Below, in pieces: positions 18,382 to 27,107 of a stretch of DNA of 49,095 bases. Position 1 is the first letter of the stretch. Each line of letters begins with the position of its first letter. The notes beneath the pieces are model-generated. The model searched no databases and had not been told where the DNA came from. It worked only from the letters and a program-made list of their open reading frames with translations. The position numbers were made by a program, and so were the translations under genes. Source of the DNA: Photobacterium frigidiphilum (lineage in GTDB: Bacteria; Pseudomonadota; Gammaproteobacteria; Enterobacterales; Vibrionaceae); contig NZ_PYMJ01000039.1 in the NCBI RefSeq assembly GCF_003025615.1, positions 1-49,095 on the forward strand, in the 5' to 3' direction.

Positions 18382-20388
18382 TTATGCTTTCTCTTCTTCT
18401 TTCTCTGCTGTATCCGAATCAACTTCAGGTGCAGGAAACTGCTGTACAGGTTTAGCAACAAGTTGACGTGTTGCTGTTCGAATTTCCGCTAGCTTCACTT
18501 CAAAAGTATCACCTAGTTGATATTCTTGTACTGTATCAATAGAAACTGTACCTAAATCACCGCTACAAACAATACGTTGCTTATTATCAACAATTAATGA
18601 GCCCGGAATAAATGCCGAAGCACCAATCTCAAGTAAACGAATTCGAATACCAGCACGATTAATATCGAAGATTTCAGCAGTAAAGACAGCTTCATCCTTC
18701 ACTGCATTTTTTAGCAAGCGAATGTAAAGCCAATCAGCAACGCCACGCTCTGCCATACGGTGTGTACGACGGTGTAATGCAATCTCTTCACCGACAGTAT
18801 CGTCAGGTTTCTGAGACGGCTCGTTACCTGTAATAACAGCTTTAAGAAGGCGGTGGTTAATCATATCGCCATACTTACGAATAGGAGATGTCCATGTCGC
18901 GTAAGCATCTAATCCCATAGCGTAATGCGGAGCTGGTTGATTACCAACCTCACTGTAAGCTTGGAATTTACGTAGGCGGTTATCTAAATACGTTGAATCA
19001 AGTGTATTTAACCAACGGCGAAGCGCACTGAAACCTTCTAGGGTTTTCAGTTCTTCTTTTTCAAATGGCGCTTCAACTTTTTGCAAAAATTCCATCGCGG
19101 TATCAAGCTTTTCAGGATGGAAACCATTATGAATATTGAAAACACCCGTACCGAATTTATCTCTTAATACTCGACCCGCACAAATGTTCGCTGTAATCAT
19201 TGCTTCTTCGATCATGCGATTTGAAGTACGGCGAGGATCTGTATGAATTGCGACAACATCGTTGTCGTCACTGAGTTCGAAACGGTAGTCTGGACGATCA
19301 GGGAATACTACTGCGTTATTTGAACGCCACTTGCTACGTACATTAGCAAATTGGTGAAGCGCATCGATTTGTTCTGCAATAACGTCGTTAGCCATTAACT
19401 TTTCTGACTGACCTTTTTCAATAAGATCAGATACATCGTCATACGCCAAACGAGCCTGAGATTTAATCCATGCAGCAAAGAACGTGATGTCGTCTTGAAT
19501 ATCACCTTCGCTATCAACCGTTACACGGCAACAAATAACAGGGCGTTTCTCGTTTTCAATCAATGAACATAGTTCATCGCTTAATTCACGAGGAAGCATT
19601 GGGATATTACGACCAGGTAGATAAACGGTGAATCCGCGCTTACGTGCTTCATCATCCATTTTATCGCCAACAGAGATGTAAGATGTTGGATCGGCAATCG
19701 CAATCGTGATTTCGAAGTTACCATCATCTTTCTTAACCGTATGAATCGCATCATCCATATCTTTGGTTGACTCACCATCGATAGTAATGAACGGAATATC
19801 GGTTAAATCTTGGCGCTCTAAACCTTCGTCTAGCATATTCCAGCTATCTTGCGGTGCAGGTTCTGCGTTAGGCAGTTCATAGCGGGCAAGTGTTACCCAC
19901 CATGGTGCAATTTTATCGTTACTGTCTGTGATTTTTTCATTAATCACACAAGTAAACGGTTTGTTTGCATTTGTTAGCGGGTGGCTATTTAGATTTGCTA
20001 CAACCCAGTCGCCTTCTTTCAGCTCTTCTGGATTCAACCCTTTTATAGCGCGTGCTTTTATTGCGTCTTTTAGCTGTGGGTGATCAGGCACAACGTTTAA
20101 TCGGTTGTGGATCATCTTCACGCGGCCAATAAAGCGTGTCAGGTTCTGCTCTACCAGCTCCTGAGGTTCAGCAACTTCACGCTCTTTTTCTGTACGAAGC
20201 ACAGCAATTACGCGGTCACCGTGCATTACGTTTTTCATATAATTAGGCGGAATAAAAAAGCTTTCTTTATTATCAGTTTCTAGAAAGCCAAAGCCACGGT
20301 CAGTCGCTTTTACGTTACCTTCTTTTTTAGGAAGGGTTTCTTGAATTTGTTTTTTAAGCTGGGCTAGCAGCGGATTATCTTGAAACAT
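18382..20388 (-). CDS. rnb: Exoribonuclease II
   Basis: A 668-residue 3'-5' exoribonuclease (E. coli 644). Order: cold-shock RNA-binding domains (EGNVKATDRGFGFLETD, MKNVMHGDRV), the RNB catalytic domain with the metal-binding aspartates in DGESTKDMDDA, and a C-terminal S1 domain (~residues 560-645), ending in an acidic Glu-rich tail. The start at 20388 (MFQDNPLLAQLKKQI) aligns with E. coli RNase II. The frame is open for 32 more codons upstream (to 20484), but that part is unlike the family. It degrades single-stranded mRNA processively and stalls at stems. Confidence 0.95.
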   Translation of the reverse strand: MFQDNPLLAQLKKQIQETLPKKEGNVKATDRGFGFLETDNKESFFIPPNYMKNVMHGDRVIAVLRTEKEREVAEPQELVEQNLTRFIGRVKMIHNRLNVVPDHPQLKDAIKARAIKGLNPEELKEGDWVVANLNSHPLTNANKPFTCVINEKITDSNDKIAPWWVTLARYELPNAEPAPQDSWNMLDEGLERQDLTDIPFITIDGESTKDMDDAIHTVKKDDGNFEITIAIADPTSYISVGDKMDDEARKRGFTVYLPGRNIPMLPRELSDELCSLIENEKRPVICCRVTVDSEGDIQDDITFFAAWIKSQARLAYDDVSDLIEKGQSEKLMANDVIAEQIDALHQFANVRSKWRSNNAVVFPDRPDYRFELSDDNDVVAIHTDPRRTSNRMIEEAMITANICAGRVLRDKFGTGVFNIHNGFHPEKLDTAMEFLQKVEAPFEKEELKTLEGFSALRRWLNTLDSTYLDNRLRKFQAYSEVGNQPAPHYAMGLDAYATWTSPIRKYGDMINHRLLKAVITGNEPSQKPDDTVGEEIALHRRTHRMAERGVADWLYIRLLKNAVKDEAVFTAEIFDINRAGIRIRLLEIGASAFIPGSLIVDNKQRIVCSGDLGTVSIDTVQEYQLGDTFEVKLAEIRTATRQLVAKPVQQFPAPEVDSDTAEKEEEKA

Positions 20389-21003
20389 TATGCTCGGTCT
20401 CAGAATATTAACCCAGACACTATACGTATTTGGGGCGCTAAAACCAAGATTGTGGAATGTATATTTTGCGAAGATTTGTGCCATTGTCGCTAAACGGTGG
20501 CTTTCTATCTAAATATAGGGTCAAGAGCAGTTAATAAATGACACTCAAAATGAAATGATTTCAGCAATACAGTGCAATAACGCTATCCTTATACAATCAC
20601 CAAAATGGTGATTGTTCTCTTCCTATATACAGAATACGGATACGGTGTTTTTCGGGTCGTAGCCTGTTCTCTGACAATAAAGTGAGAAATAAAATGCCAT
20701 TCCCACATTTATAGTATGTATTTCTAGAAGAGTAAATAAGGTGAAGAAGTGCTTTTATGCTGCGGGATAGTGCCAATAAGAAGTAATGCTCATAATTGTA
20801 ATGACCAAGACACATACTTTTTGCCTAAATAGTAAGTGTTTGGAAGTTATTTTGTGACAGCCTTCAATTTTTTCTGGCCTTTTATCGAGTATTGAAGCAG
20901 AATATGCGCCTCATATCGTCGAGGCCCATGCTTGTGGTTGCTATTGCAGAACTTGTAAAGCAGAAGGGGCCCCGTTTACGTTAGATTATTTATTGGGATC
21001 CCA
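20389..21003. promoter_or_regulatory. Divergent rnb / deaD region with a probable deaD leader
   Basis: About 615 bp with no credible gene. A 10-bp perfect hairpin (ACAATCACCA / TGGTGATTGT, loop AAA) lies at 20593-20615. GGGGCCCC lies near 20966, and a 14-bp palindrome (ATTGGGATCCCAAT) at 20992-21005 overlaps the deaD start codon. Cold-shock helicase genes often have long structured leaders; that role here is inferred. Confidence 0.5.
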
Positions 21004-22905
21004 ATGCTAGAATCTGTTACAGAATTTCGCCAATTAGAATTGGCTGACACACTTTTATCTGCTCTTGACTCAATGGGCTTCGTTTCACCAACGCCTATTC
21101 AGGCAGCATCAATTCCTCTACTTCTTACTGGTGTGGATGCACTTGGTAAGGCACAGACTGGTACTGGTAAAACGGCTGCGTTTTCACTACCTGTTCTTAA
21201 TAAAGTAGACCTTTCTCAGCATAAGCCTCAGGCTATCGTGATGGCTCCTACACGTGAGCTTGCGATTCAGGTTGCTGCAGAAATCAAAGTACTTGGTCAG
21301 AACATCAAGGGACTTAAAGTTTTAGAGATCTACGGTGGCGCTTCTATCGTTGATCAAATGCGTGGACTTAAAAATGGTGCCCACATTGTTGTTGGTACAC
21401 CAGGTCGTGTTAAAGACCTTATCTCACGTGATCGTCTGCATCTTGATGAAGTTAGTACGTTTGTACTAGATGAAGCTGACGAAATGTTGAAAATGGGCTT
21501 TGTTGATGATGTTACTTGGATCATGGAACAAGCACCATCATCAGCACAACGCGTATTGTTCTCGGCTACTATGCCTCCAATCGTAAAGCAAATTGTTGAC
21601 CGTTTCCTACGTAACCCAGAGCGCATTGACGTAGCTGGCGAAAACCGTACTGTATCTCAAGTTTCACAGCAGTTCTGGATCGTTAAAGGCGTAGAAAAAG
21701 ACGAAGCAATGATTCGTATGCTTGAAACTGAAGAGAACATCGATGCGTCAATCGTATTCGTTCGTACTCGTCAAGATACTGAGCGTCTAGCTGATTGGTT
21801 ATCTGCACGTGGTTGTAAAGCAGCAGCTCTACACGGTGATATTCCTCAGTCTTTACGTGAGCGTACTGTTGACCATATTAAACGTGGTGTAATCGACGTT
21901 CTTGTTGCAACTGACGTTGTTGCTCGTGGTCTTGATGTTCAGCGTATTACCCACGTATTTAACTACGACATTCCGTTCGATGTAGAATCTTACATCCACC
22001 GTATCGGTCGTACTGGTCGTGCTGGCCGTTCTGGTAAAGCGATCCTATTGGTTCGTACAAACCAAATTCGTATGCTACGCACTATCGAGCGTGTAACTAA
22101 ATCTCGTATGGAAGAAATTCAACTTCCTAACCGTGATGCAGTTGCCGCTGCTCGCTTGACTCGTTTAGGTCAAGAACTAGAATCACAGAAAGAACAAGCA
22201 ACGCTTGAAGCTTTTGTTGAACTAGTGGGTAAATTACAAGAAACAATCGATGTTGATGCACCAACGCTTGCAGCGATGCTTCTTCAGCGTCAACAAGGTA
22301 ACCGTCCTTTATTCTATAAAGGTCCGGATCCAATGATTGCAGCTATTGATCGTGAACAGCAACGTCGTGAGCGTCGTGGTAACGATGACCGTGGTGATCG
22401 TGGTACTCGCAACGAACGTGGCGGTGAGCGCGGCGGTGAACGTCGTTCAAACAACAGCGCTGATTGGGATACTTACCAATTACAAGTTGGCCGTGAGCAA
22501 GGCATTCAGGTTAAAGATATCGTTGGCGCAATTGCAAACGAACTTGGCCTAAGCAAAGAGTTCATTGGTGCTATTAAACTAGCTCCTTCACATACTTTTG
22601 TTCAGCTTCCGAAGAAGATGTCTGCAGAAGTTTCAGCACAACTTAAGAAGCTACGCATTCGTCAAAACGATGTAAAAGCTGTTGTTGTTGAAGGTGAAGT
22701 TCTTCGCGAACACCGTCCACGTAACAGTGGTAGCCGTGATGGCGGCCGTGGTGGATACCGTGGTAACCGTGATAGCAATGGTGGCAATGGTGGCGAGCGT
22801 CGTTTCGACCGCAATCGTGGTAGCGACAACCGTGGTGGAAACCGTGGTAGCGCGAACAGCGACCGTCCACGTCGTCCAAGCGGTGAGCGTAGTAACAACG
22901 CTTAA
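21004..22905 (+). CDS. deaD: ATP-dependent DEAD-box RNA helicase DeaD/CsdA
   Basis: A 633-residue cold-shock RNA helicase involved in ribosome assembly and mRNA unwinding. Motifs: Q-motif (PTPIQAASIP), I AQTGTGKT (residues 50-57), Ia PTRELA, TPGR, II DEAD (156-159), III SAT (187-189) and VI HRIGRTGRAGR. A DbpA-like RNA-binding domain follows (~residues 485-560; QGIQVKDIVGAIANELGL). Two Arg/Gly/Asp/Asn-rich low-complexity tracts lie around 455-480 and 575-633, giving an RGG-like tail. The start codon has no clear Shine-Dalgarno and sits inside a 14-bp palindrome. A strong terminator follows. Confidence 0.95.
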   Translation: MLESVTEFRQLELADTLLSALDSMGFVSPTPIQAASIPLLLTGVDALGKAQTGTGKTAAFSLPVLNKVDLSQHKPQAIVMAPTRELAIQVAAEIKVLGQNIKGLKVLEIYGGASIVDQMRGLKNGAHIVVGTPGRVKDLISRDRLHLDEVSTFVLDEADEMLKMGFVDDVTWIMEQAPSSAQRVLFSATMPPIVKQIVDRFLRNPERIDVAGENRTVSQVSQQFWIVKGVEKDEAMIRMLETEENIDASIVFVRTRQDTERLADWLSARGCKAAALHGDIPQSLRERTVDHIKRGVIDVLVATDVVARGLDVQRITHVFNYDIPFDVESYIHRIGRTGRAGRSGKAILLVRTNQIRMLRTIERVTKSRMEEIQLPNRDAVAAARLTRLGQELESQKEQATLEAFVELVGKLQETIDVDAPTLAAMLLQRQQGNRPLFYKGPDPMIAAIDREQQRRERRGNDDRGDRGTRNERGGERGGERRSNNSADWDTYQLQVGREQGIQVKDIVGAIANELGLSKEFIGAIKLAPSHTFVQLPKKMSAEVSAQLKKLRIRQNDVKAVVVEGEVLREHRPRNSGSRDGGRGGYRGNRDSNGGNGGERRFDRNRGSDNRGGNRGSANSDRPRRPSGERSNNA

Positions 22906-22942
22906 TCTGCTATAAGTCACGTACTAAAATACGTTGATAAGT

Positions 22943-22974
22943 AAAAAAGCCGCTATATATTAGCGGCTTTTTTG
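22943..22974 (+). terminator. deaD terminator
   Basis: AAAAAAGCCGCTA / TAGCGGCTTTTTT perfect stem with a 5-nt loop. It can work in both directions. Confidence 0.85.
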
Positions 22975-23050
22975 TGTCTGAATTTTAAACTCGCCCAAAG
23001 GGAACCACTCTTCTATCAACCGCGATCCTTGAACTCGACTCCCAGTAGTG

Positions 23051-23088
23051 TTCTGAATGGTCAGATAATTAATGGAATTGGTATAAGT
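23051..23088 (+). repeat. 38-nt dispersed repeat, copy 2
   Basis: It starts TTCTGAATGGTCAGATAATT and differs from the copy at 16012-16049 at two positions. Sequences flanking the two copies are unrelated, so the repeat has a defined end. Confidence 0.6.
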
Positions 23089-23408
23089 CAGTGATCATAA
23101 ATTTGCGCAGGTAGAATGGGTAAGAACAAGGCACCTAGTGGTTATACCTTGAAAATAAGTAACACAGCATAGAGCCCAACAAAATTAGCCCTTCGGGAGT
23201 CGTTCAGCGTGTCTACTTCTGTGTCAAATGTGCTTGAAAGGGAATGCTATTCCTACATGCATTTTCTTTGAGTTCAACATGCTGAGATCGGCTCTGAATC
23301 CGATCTCTACACATTTCCCTTGAATTAAATATGTTGAGAATACTCTGAAACTGACATGTTGAGGAAGGTTGGGTATATGGGGGATTTACATGAAAAGTAT
23401 ATCTAGAT

Positions 23409-23439
23409 ATGGAAGCTACACCCTATGTCTAGCTTCCAT
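23409..23439 (-). terminator. Hairpin downstream of the first relV-like gene
   Basis: Perfect 10-bp stem with an 11-nt loop just past the stop codon on the minus strand. No long T run follows, so it may stabilise the mRNA end rather than terminate by itself. Confidence 0.45.
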
Positions 23440-23452
23440 TGTATGAGGGGGA

Positions 23453-24235
23453 TTACACAGCCATGGCTTCAGGCTGTAAATACTGCTGCCATGCAGTTTG
23501 GTATAGATTTAATGACTCAGCTCTAAGTCTCGCTATCTGTGCTAATTCAAACTCAGAGATGTTACGTTCTTCTGTCATGCTTGCACGTTCGATACGTTGG
23601 ATTTCTTCGTATATCTTGTGTTCAGCACCATTTTTTACCGTAGATATGGCTTCTAAGTGAAGTTGAACTTCTGCAATCACTTGGCTTTTTGGTAAGCGTA
23701 CTAATAATTTAAAATCACGGTAGCCAGAAGCTGTCGGGCTTTTAAAGCGATTTTTAACCGCAACAACAGAGACTTCTTTATTTAGTAATTCTAATGACTG
23801 CATCAAACTCGGTATATCACTTGCTACTAATGAGCATCGTGCCAAATCGGTAATACGATGAGTTTCACCTTGTAACTCTGTCTTGATTTTTTCTTTAGCG
23901 CGTTCTTCTGATTTAACTGCTGGCACTAAAGCTTGAGTATTGGAATGCAATGCGATCTCACGAACAAGAGTGTCTAATTCTTGCTGGGCATGTGTTGCTG
24001 CATGAAACAGTTGGCTAAAATTACTGTAAGGCTGGGTAATATTCTGTTCTGTCCAGCTATTGACGTTATAAAGGCCACTTAGGCTACGCTGAAAAGACTT
24101 TTTACCTTCTTGTGTTTGGTAAGGGGAAACTTCATAGTCAGAATCTGAATATTGAGGTAGTGGTGCAGCGATCGAAGTACGACCGAAGACGATAAGGAGA
24201 ACGAAGAAAGTACGAAGTACAGATTTCATGTGCAT
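23453..24235 (-). CDS. relV: RelV-like small alarmone synthetase, copy A
   Basis: A 260-residue protein with a single RelA/SpoT-type synthetase fold and no hydrolase, TGS or ACT domains. Landmarks: KSEERAKEKIKTEL, ITDLARCSLV, RFKSPTASGYRDFKLLVRL and AEVQLHLEAIS. Residues K108, D130, R133, L151 and E189 match, shifted by one, the positions I recall as critical in Vibrio cholerae RelV (K107, D129, R132, L150, E188), so it should make (p)ppGpp. The N-terminus (MKSVLRTFFVLLIVFG, then SIAAPL) looks like a cleavable export signal, which is hard to reconcile with a cytosolic nucleotide substrate. AGGAG 7 nt upstream supports the start. A paralogue of the same length lies 250 bp upstream. Confidence 0.82.
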   Translation of the reverse strand: MHMKSVLRTFFVLLIVFGRTSIAAPLPQYSDSDYEVSPYQTQEGKKSFQRSLSGLYNVNSWTEQNITQPYSNFSQLFHAATHAQQELDTLVREIALHSNTQALVPAVKSEERAKEKIKTELQGETHRITDLARCSLVASDIPSLMQSLELLNKEVSVVAVKNRFKSPTASGYRDFKLLVRLPKSQVIAEVQLHLEAISTVKNGAEHKIYEEIQRIERASMTEERNISEFELAQIARLRAESLNLYQTAWQQYLQPEAMAV

Positions 24236-24488
24236 AAAACAACTCCTGTGAAACCCCTAATAGGGCTTTCCATCAAAAACATACATATAAACGGTGACGT
24301 AAAAAGTGTGTATGTGTTCTGCTGATTTGTTCTAATAATATTCCTCATGTCTTTTGAATTAATACATATAATAGCGGGTATACCTGAACATAAGATGAAT
24401 TTAGGTCTACGATAAAAAATACGATGTTTTTTTGTGATAAAGGCCACACTTTAGTAGCCTTAATGATAGTGAATATAAGATGTGGGAA

Positions 24489-25271
24489 TTAACTTACGGC
24501 CAATTTAGGCTGTAAATACTCTTGCCAAGCAGAACTATAAAGATACTGTGATTGATTACGTAACTGTCTTATTTTTGCTAATTCAATATCATTTAACTGA
24601 CGATTATTAGCTTTAGCTATACGTTCAATTGTTTGAATTTGTTCATATAATTGGTGTTCTTTACCATTTTTTATATCAGAAATCCCCTCTAAATGAAGCT
24701 GTATCTCTGCAATATGCTGGCTGTTTGGGAGACGGACCAACATTTTCAAATCTCGATAGCCTGATTTTGCAGGTTGTTTGAAACGGTTTTTTACTTCAAC
24801 AATCGTGACTTCTTTACTCAGAAGTTCAAAAGTTTGCACTAAACTATTTATGTCATTGGCAACTAAAGACCCTCGTGCTAGGTCTGTTAATTTATGTACA
24901 CTTCCATTCAATTCTGTTGCTATTTTATATTCAGCTCTGTCTCGTGATTTAATGCCCGGTGATGAAGCGCTTGTACCAGTAATCATCGATGTTTGTTGAA
25001 TAAGTTGCTCTAATTCATTTTGAGCAATCTGGGCTTGTAGATAAAGAGAGCCGAAATCATTCTGAGGTTGTGTAATGTGTGGCAGCCTCCAGGTTGGAAT
25101 CGCATAGAGACCACTTAACGATCCTTGGAAAGATTTTTTGGACTCCTGTGATGATGAGGGAAGTTCGGATTCTGAATCAATGTAATTGGGCAAACTGGCT
25201 GTAGCGATAGGGCTACGGCCTAATACAAATAAAAGAACAAAGCAGGTGCGAAGTATAGATTTGGTACCCAT
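24489..25271 (-). CDS. relV: RelV-like small alarmone synthetase, copy B
   Basis: A 260-residue paralogue of the neighbour at 23453-24235, with the same order of motifs: KSRDRAEYKIATEL, LTDLARGSLV, RFKQPAKSGYRDLKMLVRL and AEIQLHLEGIS. The key residues K108, D130, R133, L151 and E189 are all kept when translation starts at 25271 (MGTKSILRTCFVLLF). AGGAGC 6 nt upstream supports that start over the six-codon extension to 25289. The same signal-like N-terminus is present (FVLLFVLGRSPIATA). Divergence is spread along the whole length, so the duplication is not recent. Each copy has its own ribosome site, and the 250-bp gap leaves room for a second promoter. Confidence 0.82.
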   Translation of the reverse strand: MGTKSILRTCFVLLFVLGRSPIATASLPNYIDSESELPSSSQESKKSFQGSLSGLYAIPTWRLPHITQPQNDFGSLYLQAQIAQNELEQLIQQTSMITGTSASSPGIKSRDRAEYKIATELNGSVHKLTDLARGSLVANDINSLVQTFELLSKEVTIVEVKNRFKQPAKSGYRDLKMLVRLPNSQHIAEIQLHLEGISDIKNGKEHQLYEQIQTIERIAKANNRQLNDIELAKIRQLRNQSQYLYSSAWQEYLQPKLAVS

Positions 25272-25585
25272 TAAAGCTCCTATATGCACATAACTTAGAA
25301 ATTAAAACTGCCAAAGTGTGCTGGTTCGGATGAACAACATATCCGTGTACATAAGATATCTGTCTTCATTATCTTGTTTCAATGGGTGAATTGATAAAAT
25401 GAGAGGTGGTAATATTCAGGTTGTGACGTGCTTCCCATTGTGTACATTTTGAATGATTCATATCAGCTGAAACTCCTATTAAGGTGTAACGAAATATGTA
25501 TCAGTTCGTGATGTGCATAATTTAGCTGTTACCATTGCTTAGTGGTAAACTAGCTTTGTTTCTTATTTCAATAAATGGATGAATT

Positions 25586-25915
25586 GTGCAGCAGGATCTA
25601 GCGATTGTATTTGTAGTTATTTGGTTGGGATTAACCGTTGGCAGTGTAATGCTGTTTCAACGTGGTTCAGATGTAAAGCGTAAGCGTAAACTATGGCCAA
25701 TTTATACCATTTTCACTAACACTGTGATTGGTGGGTTTATTATTTATATGCAGCCGCCGATTGTACTCATGTTTAGTTTGTTGGTTTTGCTTATTCCAGT
25801 GACTTTCTTAACTATTCGTTCTACTAAATTTTGTGAAGCATGCGGTCAAGTTACACGGACGCCATTTTTCTTAAAGCCAGCAACGAAGTGCAGTCATTGT
25901 CAAAAGCCTCTGTAA
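25586..25915 (+). CDS. Small membrane protein with a C-terminal zinc-ribbon-like motif
   Basis: A 109-residue protein with a GTG start. Three hydrophobic segments (~6-26, ~38-55, ~57-77) are followed by a short cytoplasmic-type tail with two CxxC pairs (CEACGQ and CSHCQ, 20 residues apart), typical of a zinc ribbon. The family was not recognised and no function is proposed. It stands alone between the relV pair and a convergent HopJ-family gene. Confidence 0.7.
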   Translation: MQQDLAIVFVVIWLGLTVGSVMLFQRGSDVKRKRKLWPIYTIFTNTVIGGFIIYMQPPIVLMFSLLVLLIPVTFLTIRSTKFCEACGQVTRTPFFLKPATKCSHCQKPL

Positions 25916-25983
25916 CATTAGCTAGCGACAACATTAGTTAACGGTAGCATTAGCTAACAACGTGAATGTGTTGGTTTCGAAAG

Positions 25984-26020
25984 TAAACTTGGTTTAGGTT
26001 TGTAGCTGAAACCAAGTTTA
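25984..26020. terminator. Bidirectional terminator between convergent genes
   Basis: Perfect 12-bp stem (TAAACTTGGTTT / AAACCAAGTTTA) with a 13-nt loop, between the convergent genes at 25586-25915 (+) and 26029-26385 (-). Confidence 0.65.
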
Positions 26021-26028
26021 CCGTCCAG

Positions 26029-26385
26029 TTATGCACTTTTTGTAATAAGTGGATCGACACTAAAATTGATACCCACCCAACCATATTTCATAAAATTGCG
26101 AATATTCATGTGATCGACGTTGTCAGGGTTTTGTAATACATCAATACGATAATAGTTACCAAAACACGCTAGGGTTTCTGCTTCAGATAATGCATGCGTT
26201 TTAGCAAAAGAGAAGATACGGCAAGAACCTTCATTAGTGCCTATTGCATTAGTGAGTGTTTCATTACCTAAACCATTTGTAAAAGCTGCAGGTGAAAAAT
26301 CATAATGCTTATTAATGGTCTCTATGACTTTTTCAAATGCGATCGATTCAGGGCTAGTTTTTAATCTATGAATAAGCGCTTCCAT
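26029..26385 (-). CDS. HopJ-family protein
   Basis: A 118-residue protein of the HopJ family (named after a Pseudomonas type III effector), recognised from FEKVIETINKHYDFSPAAF, GSCRIFSFAK, LACFGNYYR and NIRNFMKYGW. The family is widespread in bacteria without type III secretion, and no secretion genes are nearby. A housekeeping or stress role is therefore more likely than an effector role (inference). Molecular function unknown. Confidence 0.85.
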   Translation of the reverse strand: MEALIHRLKTSPESIAFEKVIETINKHYDFSPAAFTNGLGNETLTNAIGTNEGSCRIFSFAKTHALSEAETLACFGNYYRIDVLQNPDNVDHMNIRNFMKYGWVGINFSVDPLITKSA

Positions 26386-26450
26386 GGCTTTATCTCTCCA
26401 AAATTTATAGTGCTTGGTTTTTAACCATACTGGTTAGTTTATTAAAGAAT

Positions 26451-26474
26451 AAAAAGGGCTATAAAAGCCCTTTA
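26451..26474 (-). terminator. Terminator downstream of the DUF2750 gene
   Basis: AAAGGGCT / AGCCCTTT stem with a 5-nt loop. On the minus strand it runs into TTTTT, just past the DUF2750 stop codon. Confidence 0.7.
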
Positions 26475-26513
26475 AACGTATTTTTATGATACTACTTAGC
26501 GTTTTTAAGAGGC

Positions 26514-26906
26514 TTATTTACTTTTTTTAGCTTGTTGCTTTAGCTCAAAATCAAGCTCATCTGGGAATATGACTAAGCCATCTTCATTTTCATTAGGGAA
26601 AATAACAATAGCAAGTCCATCATCTTCTAGTCCATGCGTCCAGCGGCTGTGCCATTTGTTTATTGAGATAGCTTCTGCTTTGCATGTATCCCATTCGCCC
26701 GTCGCCCAAGCTTCTGCGAATTCTTTGTTTGGCCATACTGGAACACAATCTTCGTCATCTGTATTTAGCATAACGCAGCCATGTTCATCGATCAGGATCC
26801 AAATTTCACGATTAGTGACAACTTCTTTAACTAGGTATTTGAAACGTTTTTCTGCATCATAACCTTTTATCGTTTCGACCATCGTTGGCTCTAAAGGTGT
26901 AGACAT
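26514..26906 (-). CDS. DUF2750 family protein
   Basis: A 130-residue soluble acidic protein of the DUF2750 family (REIWILIDEHGCVML, DCVPVWPNKEFAEAWATGEW, GLAIVIFPNENEDGLVIFP). The start at 26906 (MSTPLEPTM) is preceded by AGGAAC about 9 nt away; the 16-codon extension to 26954 is unlikely. Function unknown; proteins of this type occur as single genes in many gammaproteobacteria. Confidence 0.82.
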   Translation of the reverse strand: MSTPLEPTMVETIKGYDAEKRFKYLVKEVVTNREIWILIDEHGCVMLNTDDEDCVPVWPNKEFAEAWATGEWDTCKAEAISINKWHSRWTHGLEDDGLAIVIFPNENEDGLVIFPDELDFELKQQAKKSK

Positions 26907-27047
26907 GATTTTGTTCCTGTTGCATCTGAGTATAAGGCTAATATGATAAATCAAAATTACACTTTAGTCTTATATTGCATCTGGAAACTTTATGACAAGT
27001 TTATACCCGAGGTCCTTAAGGTGCTTGCAAAGCTCACTTTGAACATA

Positions 27048-27076
27048 AAAAACCGCTATGTAAGCGGTTTTTTTAG
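27048..27076. terminator. Terminator downstream of the FapF-like gene
   Basis: AAAAAACCGCT / AGCGGTTTTTT perfect stem with a 5-nt loop, just after the stop codon on the minus strand. It is symmetrical and can act in both directions. Confidence 0.8.
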
Positions 27077-27107
27077 GGCTTGAACCCGGGCCATATAAAG
27101 ATCGTGA

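Larger units (their letters stand above)
22975..23452. other. Gene-free region with repeat-like sequence
   Basis: About 480 bp. It contains the second copy of the 38-nt repeat (23051-23088), then sequence without a credible frame. A 10-bp stem (ATGGAAGCTA / TAGCTTCCAT) at 23409-23439 probably ends the relV-like gene on the minus strand. The block between may be the body of a decayed miniature element (inference). Confidence 0.45.

Noticed and set aside
20597..20815. 72-residue minus-strand frame between rnb and deaD
   Set aside because: No ribosome site, starts within the probable deaD upstream region, and includes the 20593-20615 hairpin.
22643..22920. Several long minus- and plus-strand frames over the end of deaD, rich in Thr/Val, His/Tyr or Arg/Pro
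   Set aside because: They are shadows of the Arg/Gly-rich repeat coding of deaD; repetitive codons keep all frames open. No ribosome sites.
26029..26385. Type III secretion effector
   Set aside because: Only the family name suggests this; no secretion apparatus or chaperone genes are nearby and the family is widespread.
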